Below, in pieces: positions 8,201 through 15,357 of a DNA stretch of 20,001 bases. A program made the translations under genes and the position numbers. This DNA is from Thermoleophilia bacterium (GTDB lineage Bacteria > Actinomycetota > Thermoleophilia > RBG-16-64-13), in the NCBI GenBank assembly GCA_016929985.1, contig JAFGIH010000053.1, forward strand, positions 1 to 20,001. Reading direction: 5' to 3'. The notes beneath the pieces are model-generated. The model worked only from the letters and a program-made list of their open reading frames with translations, did no database searches and was not told where the DNA came from. Positions within the stretch are counted from its first letter, which is position 1; each line of letters starts with the position of its first letter.

Positions 8201-9084
8201 CGGTAGAGACGGTGGCCAACCTTAACGAGTCGCCCGAAGACAACTACCTGGCCCAGCACGTGATCGAAGAGATCGCGGAGATGATCGCAAACGGGGTGCA
8301 CCAGCAGCAGGCGCGGGACGAGGCCCTCTACCGGCTGTTCGGCGACAAGCCCGGGGCCTACGGAGCCGGCGTGTGCGATCTCATCGACGCAAAGAACTGG
8401 AAGGACGAGAAGGACCTGGGAGAGGTGTATGCCGTTTGGGGCGGCTATGCGTACGGCCGCAGGACGTACGGCGCATCTGTTCCGGAAGCGTTCAAGAGGA
8501 GGCTCAGCCTTCTCGACGCGACGGTCAAGAACGCGGACAGCCGTGAGGTCGACATGCTGGACAGCGACGACTTCTACTCCTACCACGGCGGGATGATCGC
8601 CGCCGTGCGGGCCTTCAAGGGAGAGGCGCCCCGCGCGTATGCCGGGGAGTCCTCCGACCCCGACCGGGTCAAGATCCGCAGCACCGAGGAGGAGACCAAG
8701 TACGTCTTCCGTGCCCGGATCCTCAATCCCAAGTGGATCGAGAGCATGAAGCGACACGGCTACAAAGGGGCCGGCGATCTCTCGCGGATGGTCGACTTCG
8801 TCTTCGGATGGGATGCCACCGCGGAGGTGATGGAGGACTGGATGTACGAGTCTCTCGCCAGCAGATACCCGCTCGACAAGCAGATGCAGGAGTGGCTGAA
8901 AGACGTCAACCCCTACGCTCTGCAGAACATGACCGAGCGGCTTCTTGAAGCGATCCAGCGGGGCATGTGGGACGCGAGTGACCAGACGAGACAGGACCTA
9001 CAGGACGTGTATCTGGAAATCGAAGGAATGCTGGAGGAGGGATCAGAGACAGAGACGATGTCGGCACGGAAAGCAACTCAATGA
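5290..9084 (+). CDS. cobN: CobN-type metal chelatase large subunit
   Basis: A 1264-residue cytosolic protein of the CobN/BchH superfamily, the metal- and tetrapyrrole-binding subunit that works with the I/D ATPase encoded just before it (ATGA overlap). Length and organisation match CobN. The hallmark [16 protein letters not shown] spans about residues 549-564, with His550, His554 and Glu558 as likely metal or substrate ligands. Other conserved stretches are [12 protein letters not shown] near residue 65, [17 protein letters not shown] near 385 and [12 protein letters not shown] near 900. In the aerobic B12 pathway CobN puts cobalt into hydrogenobyrinic acid diamide; CobN-like proteins outside that pathway are widespread and their substrate is often unknown. 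No other late cobalamin-pathway gene lies in the window, so the metal (probably cobalt, given the B12 riboswitch) and the ring remain inference. The start at 5290 follows AAGGGGGA about ten bases upstream; ATG 5305 is an alternative. Confidence 0.92.
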   Translation: MKPARMAYVTNVTSDLLPLVTATRELHEQHGDAFEVHLWSTDDLMAAAEFERFCEIALQCDLVMLSLMGGKDSFPQTAALASKLAEAGIALHAQPTATEFDMDLLAASTVNERQYGQISHYINYAGRRNLRNMLLYAANEFGEGDFEVREPEPPAWDGIYHPDLDHLPTLDEYLAGHCRPGRPTVGIIFYQSFWQAESTEAVDALIREIEEQGSNVLPVFLHTVADVDLGTKGPACSIEKYFLKNGLPVVDSLISLLVFSLTMRPSTQKGEVNPEDGFLKLGVPILKMMMTYNSVEEWRDGFQGLSMWEVTSAVAMPEFDGMLITVPVAAQESSERDPLTGAKLVRYDPIPERVSKAVGLAIKWAMLRHIPNAQKRVAIILHNNPPRNDNIGGAFGLDTPVSVWNLLRDMQAAGYTLEELPENGQMIIDSIIERCTNDRRWATIEELAHRAIDKMPAEEYRARFSELPEGVRSGMQKQWGEPPGRVFTHGDQLLVPGILNGNVFIGLQPPRGFMEDPEAIYHSPDLPIPYHYHAYYRWIRDVFKADLIMHIGTHGTLEWLPGKSVGLSDACFPDITITDLPNIYPYIINVPGEGTQAKRRSYCCIIDHLVPVMHNADAYEDMAAVKVLIEDYNQAAREDDTKLPHLKQMIWEKVREAHLDHDLDVAEEAVFGDFGRFLERLHAYIHEVADTQIRDGLHTFGEPPDGARLDEFLVALTRLANSAVPSLRQSLVEMQGYDYDELLANRGRMLADGRSAGQVIEETHQRSLELVGRLHHGDFSAATATKVMSELPGAGAESVSRCLTYIGETLVTKIKATTDELTNTLLAAAGGFVSPGPSGPPTRGMADILPTGRNFYSVDPQAIPTLASWKVGVSLGDALLQRYLEDEGRYPQSIGIVLWATCTMRTRGDDVAEILHLMGLRPIWQKTTGRVTGIEVVPLSELGRPRIDVTVRISGLFRDAFPNLVHLLDRAVETVANLNESPEDNYLAQHVIEEIAEMIANGVHQQQARDEALYRLFGDKPGAYGAGVCDLIDAKNWKDEKDLGEVYAVWGGYAYGRRTYGASVPEAFKRRLSLLDATVKNADSREVDMLDSDDFYSYHGGMIAAVRAFKGEAPRAYAGESSDPDRVKIRSTEEETKYVFRARILNPKWIESMKRHGYKGAGDLSRMVDFVFGWDATAEVMEDWMYESLASRYPLDKQMQEWLKDVNPYALQNMTERLLEAIQRGMWDASDQTRQDLQDVYLEIEGMLEEGSETETMSARKATQ

Positions 9085-9095
9085 GCCCAAGAAGA

Positions 9096-9133
9096 GAGCG
9101 ATAGCGGCCGTATTTGGGACGCCGCTATCGCTC
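9096..9133. repeat. Intercistronic stem-loop flanked by direct repeats
   Basis: A perfect 13-base inverted repeat, GAGCGATAGCGGC (9096-9108) and GCCGCTATCGCTC (9121-9133), encloses a 12-base loop in the short gap between the CobN gene and the lipoprotein gene. CCAAGAAGAGA occurs at both edges (9087-9097 and 9133-9143). There is no T-run, so it is not a normal terminator. It could be an RNA processing or stabilising element that raises the level of the downstream lipoprotein message. Confidence 0.7.
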
Positions 9134-9160
9134 CAAGAAGAGAACGTGGAAAGGATAGCA

Positions 9161-10402
9161 ATGAAGAAAGCGATTGTGGGATTCGGGGTGATCGTGGCGC
9201 TCTTGCTCGCCATGGTGCTCGTGGTCGGTTGCGGGGATGACTCCAACGCGGCAACGACTGCTAGTACCCAAGCGCTCACCACGACTGCACCAGTGTCCGC
9301 TACGACGACCCAGGCGCCGACCACCACCACAGCGGCGCCCACAACGACTACAGCGGCACCCAGAACTACTACCACCGAGGCTGCGCAGGTAACGTTCACG
9401 TACCCGCACGAGTACTCGGTCGAGATGCTCGAGGACGGTTGCAGGATCGCTACCGACTACGCGGGAGTGGAGTTTCTGCTGGTGCCAAAGGGCCGGCAGC
9501 GTCCGACCGGCTATGACGACCTGACTATGATCACCACTCCGATCGAGCGCGCGGTCTTCATGTCCGCGACCCAAGTCTGCTGCCTGAGGCCTCTCGATGC
9601 GCTTGACGTGGTGTGTGGCGTCGCCTCGGATCGCGACAGTTGGTACGTCAACGGCGTCAAGGAAGCCATCGACGCCGGCACGATCGAGGTAGTCGCAACC
9701 GGCATGGGTGAGCCGGATTACGAGAAGATCGTCGCGCTCAAGCCCGACATAGTCTTCGCCTACACCGAGTCCGGACCCGATTCGGAGAAGATGTACGCGA
9801 AGTTCAAGGAGCTGGGCATCCCGACGTTCGTCGAGAATAGTTGGCTGGAGAAGGACCCCATGGGTCGCATGGAGCTGGTCAAGCTCATGGGTGCCTTTTT
9901 AGGGATGGACGCTGAGGCCGCTACGTATCTCGAGCAGGCCGAGGCCAAAGTCGCGAGTCTGATGGATACCGCGGCGAAGACTGCGTCCAAACCGAACGTC
10001 ATGTATGCAATGACCATGGACGGCCAGACCTGGTATGTGACCGGCGGCGATGCCTACACCTCGAAAGAGGTGGTGATGGCAGGCGGCACGAACGTCTTCG
10101 GAGATCTCACCGAGGCCTCTCCACAGGTTACCCCTGAGGAAGTCTATGTCCGCGCCAAAGACGCCGATGTGTGGATCTTCTCCAGCATGATCACCTACTT
10201 CCAGGGCATGGATAAGCTGATGGAGTCGGCCCCTCTGTTGGCCGAGACCAACCCCTTCAAGACAGGGAACGTGTGGCTGTACGCGGCGGACTACTGGCAG
10301 ACCGTGGACCTGACCGACGAAGTCATCGGAGATCTCGCGGCGATCATCCATCCTGACCTCTTCCCCGACTACACGGTCAAACACTTCGTTAGAGCCCACT
10401 AG
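9161..10402 (+). CDS. Substrate-binding lipoprotein of a cobalamin/haem/siderophore-type ABC importer
   Basis: A 413-residue extracytoplasmic lipoprotein. The N-terminus has a basic start, a hydrophobic stretch (about 5-22) and a lipobox ending VVGC, so Cys24 would be lipidated. A low-complexity Thr/Ala/Pro tether (about 28-75) follows. The rest is a class III (BtuF/FhuD-type) binding fold: IERAVFMSATQVCCLRPLDAL begins the first lobe around residue 126, then KPDIVFAYTESG, a long linking helix and a second lobe with MDGQTWYVTGGDAYTSKEVV. The substrate cannot be read from the sequence. The B12 riboswitch, the chelatase and the neighbouring permease and ATPase favour a corrinoid or other metallated tetrapyrrole, but an iron-siderophore is possible. 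ATG 9161 is chosen for its GGAAAGGA SD and because the signal peptide begins there. Stem-loops lie on both sides of the gene. Confidence 0.88.
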   Translation: MKKAIVGFGVIVALLLAMVLVVGCGDDSNAATTASTQALTTTAPVSATTTQAPTTTTAAPTTTTAAPRTTTTEAAQVTFTYPHEYSVEMLEDGCRIATDYAGVEFLLVPKGRQRPTGYDDLTMITTPIERAVFMSATQVCCLRPLDALDVVCGVASDRDSWYVNGVKEAIDAGTIEVVATGMGEPDYEKIVALKPDIVFAYTESGPDSEKMYAKFKELGIPTFVENSWLEKDPMGRMELVKLMGAFLGMDAEAATYLEQAEAKVASLMDTAAKTASKPNVMYAMTMDGQTWYVTGGDAYTSKEVVMAGGTNVFGDLTEASPQVTPEEVYVRAKDADVWIFSSMITYFQGMDKLMESAPLLAETNPFKTGNVWLYAADYWQTVDLTDEVIGDLAAIIHPDLFPDYTVKHFVRAH

Positions 10403-10412
10403 CGAGAGCTCA

Positions 10413-10494
10413 GCAGTGAGAGCTCAGTTGTGACCCTCTCCCCTCACTGCCCGCCGAGGCCCCGCCGCTTATCGGCCGGGCCCCAGCGGGCGGG
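10413..10494 (+). repeat. Two consecutive stem-loops between binding-protein and permease genes
   Basis: GCAGTGAG (10413-10420) pairs with CTCACTGC (10443-10450). Immediately after, CCCGCC (10450-10455) pairs with GGCGGG (10489-10494), with inner pairs GGCCC/GGGCC (10458-10462 with 10478-10482) and CCG/CGG around a CTTAT loop. A 10-base direct repeat GAGAGCTCAG (10404-10413 and 10418-10427) overlaps the first stem. No T-run follows. The likely effect is 3'-end protection of the binding-protein message or partial attenuation, lowering expression of the permease. Confidence 0.6.
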
Positions 10495-10536
10495 TACTAC
10501 GTCCAGATCGGCCGGCTCCCCGGAGGTCCCGAGACA

Positions 10537-11610
10537 ATGACAACAGCAGCAACGAGATATGCGGACCAGCGGACAGTCTCTGTGGACACGCTGCATAGTC
10601 GCTGGATCAGATGTGTGGTGATACTGGCGGTCTTTGGGCTGGGGGCGCTCGTGTTCGTGGTTCTCAACCTCTCGATTGGATCGGTACGTGTGCCTTTCGG
10701 CGACGGTTTCCGGGTCTTGTTCGGCGGACACGTGGCCAACGAGGTGCACGCGCAAATCGTGAGTGATATCCGACTGCCGCGGACCCTCGGTGGACTGGCC
10801 TGCGGCGCGGCGCTCGCCGTGGCCGGTCTGCTTCTTCAGGCCTTCTTCCGTAACCCCATCGTCGAACCCTATGTGCTCGGGATATCGTCCGGCTCCACGA
10901 TGATGGTCGCCTTTGTTGTGCTGGGAGGGCTGACACTCTGGTCGGGATTCGGGTCCATCGCGGGTGTGGCGCTTGCCTCGTTGCTCGGCGCGCTGGCCGT
11001 GTTGTTTGTGGTTCTTCTCCTCTCCACCAAGGTTAGGAGCGTCATCAGCCTCTTGGTCATCGGGTTGATGCTGGGATACGCCTGCAGCGCGGTCACGACA
11101 CTTCTCCAGTCGTTCGCGGACAAGGAGCAACTCCATCAGTTCGTGATGTGGACCTTCGGTAGCTTCTCGGGCTTCACGTGGCAGGCGACTCGAATAACGT
11201 GCATTGCCGTAGCAGTTCTCGCGGTAGGGGCCTTCCTGCTGTCAAAACCGCTGAACGCCTTCCTGTTGGGAGAGAACTACGCGAGGAGCATGGGTGTCAA
11301 CACGCAGGTCTTTCGCTACGTGATCCTCACCATCTCTGGTTGTCTCACCGGCGTCGTGACCGCTTTTGCCGGCCCGGTGGCGTTCATCGGGCTGGCCGCG
11401 CCTCACATTGCCAGGCTATCACTGGGGACCTCCGACAACCGCGTACTCATCCCCGGTTGTGTTTTTCTGGGCGCCCTCATCGCGGGATTGTGCGATCTGG
11501 CCGCTCGCATGTTGTTCTCGCCGGTCGAACTCCCGATAAGCGTGCCCACGGCCTTCTTCGGCGCGCCCATCGTCATCGGGCTGCTGCTGAGAGGTAGGAG
11601 CGCTCCATGA
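10537..11610 (+). CDS. FecCD/BtuC-family ABC importer permease
   Basis: A 357-residue inner-membrane permease of the BtuC/FecCD/HmuU family, which works as a homodimer. After a polar N-terminus of about 25 residues come roughly ten hydrophobic segments, the first being VVILAVFGLGALVFVVLNLS. The family signature NPIVEPYVLGISSGS lies near residue 107 (normally NPLADPxxLGxxxGA), and the late GPVAFIGLAAPHIAR motif, near the ATPase-contacting loop, is intact. The gene follows a 134-base gap holding two stem-loops, with GGAGG (10522-10526) ten bases before the ATG. Its end overlaps the ATPase gene by four bases (ATGA), so the two are translationally coupled. Substrate as for the preceding lipoprotein. 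Confidence 0.92.
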   Translation: MTTAATRYADQRTVSVDTLHSRWIRCVVILAVFGLGALVFVVLNLSIGSVRVPFGDGFRVLFGGHVANEVHAQIVSDIRLPRTLGGLACGAALAVAGLLLQAFFRNPIVEPYVLGISSGSTMMVAFVVLGGLTLWSGFGSIAGVALASLLGALAVLFVVLLLSTKVRSVISLLVIGLMLGYACSAVTTLLQSFADKEQLHQFVMWTFGSFSGFTWQATRITCIAVAVLAVGAFLLSKPLNAFLLGENYARSMGVNTQVFRYVILTISGCLTGVVTAFAGPVAFIGLAAPHIARLSLGTSDNRVLIPGCVFLGALIAGLCDLAARMLFSPVELPISVPTAFFGAPIVIGLLLRGRSAP

Positions 11611-12827
11611 TCCTCCGGGCCGAGAATCTGTCCGTCGGCTACGGGCATCATGCGGTGCTGCGCGACATCGACATCGAGATGCTTCGCGGGCAGTTCGTCG
11701 GCATCCTTGGGCCCAATGGGTGTGGCAAGACCACGCTACTGCGCACCATTGTCCGAGCCCTCTCGCCACTCGCAGGCACCGTCTACCTCGATGCTCGGCG
11801 ACTCAGTGAGATCAACCAGTCCGATCTGGCCAAGCAGATGGCTGTGGTGCTCACCGACCGTGTCGCACCCGGTCTGCTGACTGTCTTCGATGTTGTCGCC
11901 ATGGGTCGTTACCCGTACACCGGCTTCCTCGGCAAGCTTGGGGACGACGACAAGCAACGTGTCTGGGATGCACTGAACGTTGTCGAGGCAGCCGATCTGG
12001 CCCATCGCCACTTGAGTGAGCTGAGTGACGGGGAGGCCCAAAAGGCACTCATAGCGAGGGCGCTGGCACAGGAACCCGAACTCATCGTTCTCGATGAGCC
12101 CACGTCTCACCTGGACGCGAGGCATCGGGTCGAGGTGATGCGCATCCTGAGAGGACTCGTAGTGGAGAAACAGGTCACCGTGCTTACGTCCTTGCACGAT
12201 GTGGATCTGAGTATGAAGGTCTGCGATCTGGTCGTTCTCGTCAAAGGCGGACGCATGCTCGACTTCGGCCCGCCCGAAGAGGTGCTCGCGGGAAACGTGA
12301 TCTCCGAGCTCTACGACATGAACCGGGCCGGTTTCAGCAATCAGCTCGGGGGTATCGAATTCCGCGGCGCGCAGGGCGACCAGGTTTTTGTCGTGGCCGG
12401 CGCCGGGAGCGGCGCTCCGCTCTACCGAGTGTTGACCAAGCACGACATGGGTCTCTGTACGGGAATCCTGCCCGAGAACGATGTCGACTTCCACGTGGCA
12501 GTGGCGGTGGGCGCCACCGTCGTCTCAGAGCGGCCCTACGAGACGGTGTCGGCCGAGACCTACGCCCGGGCCTCTGAGCTGATGGCCTCGTGTGTTCAGG
12601 TTGTGGACGGGGCCTTCCCCGTGGGCGATACGAACGGCGTCAATGTGGAGTTGTTTGCTGAGGCGCTCACACAAGGCAAGATCGCGTACACGCTGCGCTC
12701 CAAAGGGGAAGCCCAGCGTCTTTTCGGCTCACTCGCAGGACGGCTCACCTTCTGTCCGAGCATCTCCACCCTGGCCGCCAGAGTGCGCGACGTGCAGTCC
12801 TTGGCTCTGTGTGGGAACGGCTCGTGA
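11607..12827 (+). CDS. ABC importer ATPase (FecE/BtuD-like) with a long C-terminal extension
   Basis: A 406-residue ATPase, about 150 residues longer than usual for BtuD/FecE. The ATPase part has Walker A GPNGCGKT (35-42), signature LSDGE (139-143, instead of LSGGE), Walker B LIVLDEP (159-165) and switch His197. At the usual Q-loop position the sequence reads AVVLTDRV, so the glutamine that normally senses the gamma-phosphate and permease is missing. Residues from about 245 on form an additional domain with GDQVFVVAGAGSGAPLYRVL and GILPENDVDFHVAVAVG, which looks like an alpha/beta fold. I recall similar extensions in anaerobe and archaeal importers of this group, but no function is known to me. 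It is probably regulatory or substrate-sensing. The gene overlaps the permease gene by four bases, with GGTAGGAG as SD. Confidence 0.9.
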   Translation: MILRAENLSVGYGHHAVLRDIDIEMLRGQFVGILGPNGCGKTTLLRTIVRALSPLAGTVYLDARRLSEINQSDLAKQMAVVLTDRVAPGLLTVFDVVAMGRYPYTGFLGKLGDDDKQRVWDALNVVEAADLAHRHLSELSDGEAQKALIARALAQEPELIVLDEPTSHLDARHRVEVMRILRGLVVEKQVTVLTSLHDVDLSMKVCDLVVLVKGGRMLDFGPPEEVLAGNVISELYDMNRAGFSNQLGGIEFRGAQGDQVFVVAGAGSGAPLYRVLTKHDMGLCTGILPENDVDFHVAVAVGATVVSERPYETVSAETYARASELMASCVQVVDGAFPVGDTNGVNVELFAEALTQGKIAYTLRSKGEAQRLFGSLAGRLTFCPSISTLAARVRDVQSLALCGNGS

Positions 12828-12879
12828 CTGCGACGGGCAGGTCAATGAAACTGCACCAACACCGAGGTACGGAGGTTCG

Positions 12880-13620
12880 ATGAGACTGGCAATCTACCAG
12901 ATGGCGGATCGTGGCGAGCCGTGCAGGAACCTTGCCGACGCCTACGACGCCATCGTGAATACCCAGGCCGACTGCTTCATACTGCCCGAGTTCTTCGCGG
13001 TTCCGGGCGGCGACTACAGGAGAGACTACACTCCCGAGGAAGCGTATGAGGAGACAGGCCGGCCGGGAGAAGAGATGCTTCACCAAGCCAGTCTGCACTT
13101 CCCCGGGTACCTAGTCGGGGGCACGCTGATTGAGAAGGCCGCGGAAGGCTACTACAACACCTGCTACGTCCTCAAGGGCGGGTGTTTGATCACCAAGTAC
13201 CGCAAGATCAATCTCACGCAAGAAGAGATCGACATGCAGCTTCTTCCGGGCAGCGAGGTCGTGACCTTCGATACGGAGTGGGGCCGGGCGGGCCTCATGG
13301 TGTGCTTCGACTTGGTGTGTCATGGCACGCGCGACCTGGTGGGCGCGCAATCGGACTTCGTCCTCGCGCCGGTGGGAATGAGTGTGCCGGATCATCCCAA
13401 GGTGGAAGGGTATCCCTCCTCGAGCGCAGTGGCTACGAAGCACAACGCTACTGTCGTCCAGGTTTGCAGAGTCGGGTTCTACGACGGGCAACCACTGGTG
13501 ACCAAGAGCGCCGTGATCGGTCCCAATGGGGTGATTTGGGAAGGCTCGGGGGAAGGGGAGGAACTCGCCATCGTGGATGTGCCTGCACCGTGCGGAGCGA
13601 GCAAGAAGGGGATGGACTGA
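12880..13620 (+). CDS. Nitrilase-superfamily (carbon-nitrogen) hydrolase
   Basis: A 246-residue cytosolic enzyme of the nitrilase/amidase superfamily, which hydrolyses amides or nitriles through a covalent thioester. The Glu-Lys-Cys triad is visible: Glu37 in LPEFF, Lys109 in KYRKINL and Cys142 in LMVCFDLVC. ENxT-type N-terminal strands (MRLAIYQM) and the FDTEWGRAGL segment before the Cys are typical. The substrate is not identifiable. Its position inside a corrinoid/tetrapyrrole cluster suggests an amide of a corrin side chain or a small metabolite, but this is speculation. ATG 12880 is chosen because GGAGG (12871-12875) lies four bases upstream and the family start MRLAIYQ follows at once; the longer reading frame from 12592 would overlap the ATPase gene by 236 bases. 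One base separates its stop from the next start codon. Confidence 0.88.
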   Translation: MRLAIYQMADRGEPCRNLADAYDAIVNTQADCFILPEFFAVPGGDYRRDYTPEEAYEETGRPGEEMLHQASLHFPGYLVGGTLIEKAAEGYYNTCYVLKGGCLITKYRKINLTQEEIDMQLLPGSEVVTFDTEWGRAGLMVCFDLVCHGTRDLVGAQSDFVLAPVGMSVPDHPKVEGYPSSSAVATKHNATVVQVCRVGFYDGQPLVTKSAVIGPNGVIWEGSGEGEELAIVDVPAPCGASKKGMD

Positions 13621-13621
13621 C

Positions 13622-14506
13622 ATGACCTCATGCCGCACGGTGGGGACGCTGCGCAGGCCGGTGCAGCGCATCGTTTCGCTCGCCCCCTCTCTGACCGAGA
13701 CCCTCTTTCACCTGCAACTAGGCTCAAGCGTCGTCGGAATGACCGAGCAGTGTGACACGGTCGAGGCCGCCGGGGTGGAGAGGATAGGGGGCTTCTCCAC
13801 TCCGGATACCAAACGCATACTCGATCTCCGGACAGACCTGGTGCTGGGTCTGGACCATTTCCACAGCCGGGTCGCCGGAGAGCTTGCGGAGGCGGGCGTG
13901 CCGGCGATGCTGTTCAACTACCCGTCGGTTGAGGAGATCTTTGCCGCCATGGAGGAGATCGTCCGAGCCGCCGATGCCGTCCGAGCCGCTTCGCCGTTGG
14001 TGCAGGCCCTCCGCGACCGGGTGTCACGCGTCCGCTCGGCGGCCGGTCTTCGCAAGGGTCCCAGGGTGTTTCGACTGATGACCGACGACCCGATAATCAC
14101 CCCGGCTGACGTGTGCTTCCAGACCGATGCGATCAGACTGGCAGGCGGAACGACGATGGAGCTGGACTTTGCCGAGTCCTACGTCTCGGTGCGGCTGGAC
14201 GAGGTCCTCGAGTTCGACCCGCAGGTCGTGCTCAGCTGCGGGATCGATAGCGACGCCCAAGAACCCAAGGAGCGCTGCCGCGGCTGCAAGGCGGTCACGC
14301 GTTCTTGCCGGCGCGACGTGCGGGAGTTGGCGAAACGCCCAGGTTGGAGCAGTACGTCCGCGGCTGCGAACGGTTGGGTTCGCGCCATGACTTGCGGCCT
14401 GCTCTGCCGCCCCGGTCCGAGGACCGTGGGCGCGATCGAAGTCATGGCTGAGATGTTCAAGGAGAGCATGCAGGCACAGGTCGCTCCCCAGGACGCCGGC
14501 CGATGA
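13622..14506 (+). CDS. Cytosolic BtuF/TroA-fold protein, Cys-rich, possible corrinoid or metal binder
   Basis: A 294-residue protein with the fold of class III binding proteins: PVQRIVSLAPSLTETLFHL at 13-31, then LRTDLVLGLDH and a second lobe ending RPGPRTVGAIEVMAEMF. Unlike the lipoprotein at 9161 it has no signal peptide or lipobox, so it should stay inside the cell. It holds nine cysteines, including a CRGC plus Cys229 cluster (219, 222, 229) and C258/C262 near the end, suggesting a bound metal or iron-sulfur cluster. Cytosolic relatives are often labelled cobalamin-binding protein, but the ligand is unproven. In this setting it could hold or pass on a tetrapyrrole to the chelatase or the exporter. 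ATG 13622 directly follows the hydrolase stop and uses the AAGGGGA about ten bases before it. The 3' end overlaps the ABC ATPase gene by four bases. Confidence 0.8.
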   Translation: MTSCRTVGTLRRPVQRIVSLAPSLTETLFHLQLGSSVVGMTEQCDTVEAAGVERIGGFSTPDTKRILDLRTDLVLGLDHFHSRVAGELAEAGVPAMLFNYPSVEEIFAAMEEIVRAADAVRAASPLVQALRDRVSRVRSAAGLRKGPRVFRLMTDDPIITPADVCFQTDAIRLAGGTTMELDFAESYVSVRLDEVLEFDPQVVLSCGIDSDAQEPKERCRGCKAVTRSCRRDVRELAKRPGWSSTSAAANGWVRAMTCGLLCRPGPRTVGAIEVMAEMFKESMQAQVAPQDAGR

Positions 14507-15357
14507 TCAGAATCGACCACCTCACCAAGGTCTACGGCTCAGTCCGGGCGGTCGATGACCTGAGCTTGGAGGTGCATCCTGGCGAGATGTTCGGGTTCTT
14601 GGGTCCCAACGGCGCCGGAAAGACCACCACTATCCGCATCCTCACCAACCTCAGCAAGCCGACCTCGGGCAAGGTCGCGCTCAACGGTTCGGGTGTTGCC
14701 GCGAAAGCGGGGGAGGTCAAGAGGGAATTCGGCGTGGTCCAGCAGCACATGAGCCTCGACCGGGAGCTCACGGCGTGGGAATGCATGGAACTCCACGCCC
14801 GCCTTCACGGCATCGGGAGGTCGGTGCGCAAGAAGCGGATCGCCGAGCTTATGGAGTACGTGGGTCTGACCGAGCATGCGCATCGCATCGTCAACGATCT
14901 CTCCGGGGGTATCAAACGGCGGCTGCAGATCGCTCGAGCGCTCATCCACGACCCGCGCATCCTCTTCCTGGACGAACCCACCGTGGGGCTGGACGCCCAG
15001 TCGCGACGCAAGTTGTGGGAGCTGATACGGCGCATGAATCGCGACGGCGCCACAGTCTTCCTCACTACGCACTACATCGAAGAGGCCGAGGAGTTGTGCG
15101 GACGCGTGGGGGTGATGCATCAAGGCAGGCTGATCGCCCTGGATGCTCCACTGGAACTACGCCGCAGGCTGGGATTGTTCACTGTGCAGGCTACGTCTGA
15201 CCAGGGGACGAAGTATGCGTTCTTCCCCAACCTCGATGTCGCCGCGGTTCATGCCCGTGAACTCGCGGCCGGCGGGCAGACGGTCACGGTACGGGAATCG
15301 AATCTGGAAGACGTCTTCATCGAACTAACCGGCACCAAGGTGGAAGAGGGAATCTGA
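14503..15357 (+). CDS. ABC-2 export ATPase (DrrA/CcmA-like)
   Basis: A 284-residue ATPase of the drug/lipid/polysaccharide export type. Walker A GPNGAGKT (34-41), Q-loop Gln80 (VVQQHMS), signature LSGGI (133-137, with KRRLQIARAL after it), Walker B ILFLDEP (153-159) and the switch His in TTHYIEEAE are all present. A C-terminal tail of about 65 residues, ending in SNLEDVFIELTG, is characteristic of DrrA/CcmA/NatA-type exporters. It pairs with the permease gene that follows (TGATG overlap of one base). The exported compound is unknown. The position between corrinoid and haem genes hints at a tetrapyrrole or haem-type cargo, though this subfamily is also common in unrelated drug and lipid export. 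Confidence 0.93.
   Translation: MIRIDHLTKVYGSVRAVDDLSLEVHPGEMFGFLGPNGAGKTTTIRILTNLSKPTSGKVALNGSGVAAKAGEVKREFGVVQQHMSLDRELTAWECMELHARLHGIGRSVRKKRIAELMEYVGLTEHAHRIVNDLSGGIKRRLQIARALIHDPRILFLDEPTVGLDAQSRRKLWELIRRMNRDGATVFLTTHYIEEAEELCGRVGVMHQGRLIALDAPLELRRRLGLFTVQATSDQGTKYAFFPNLDVAAVHARELAAGGQTVTVRESNLEDVFIELTGTKVEEGI

Noticed and set aside
8107..8757. A 216-residue minus-strand frame opposite the 3' part of the CobN gene
   Set aside because: Shadow of the CobN frame, with no family motif and no independent signals.
9043..9399. A Val/Ala-rich minus-strand frame that looks hydrophobic
   Set aside because: It is the complement of the Thr/Ala-rich linker codons of the lipoprotein, not a membrane protein.
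10444..11136. A 230-residue minus-strand frame opposite the permease gene
   Set aside because: Charged, low-complexity complement of transmembrane segments; the plus-strand FecCD permease is unmistakable.
12592..12879. Upstream extension of the nitrilase-family gene
   Set aside because: It would overlap the ATPase gene in another frame, and the residues show no nitrilase similarity; ATG 12880 has its own SD.
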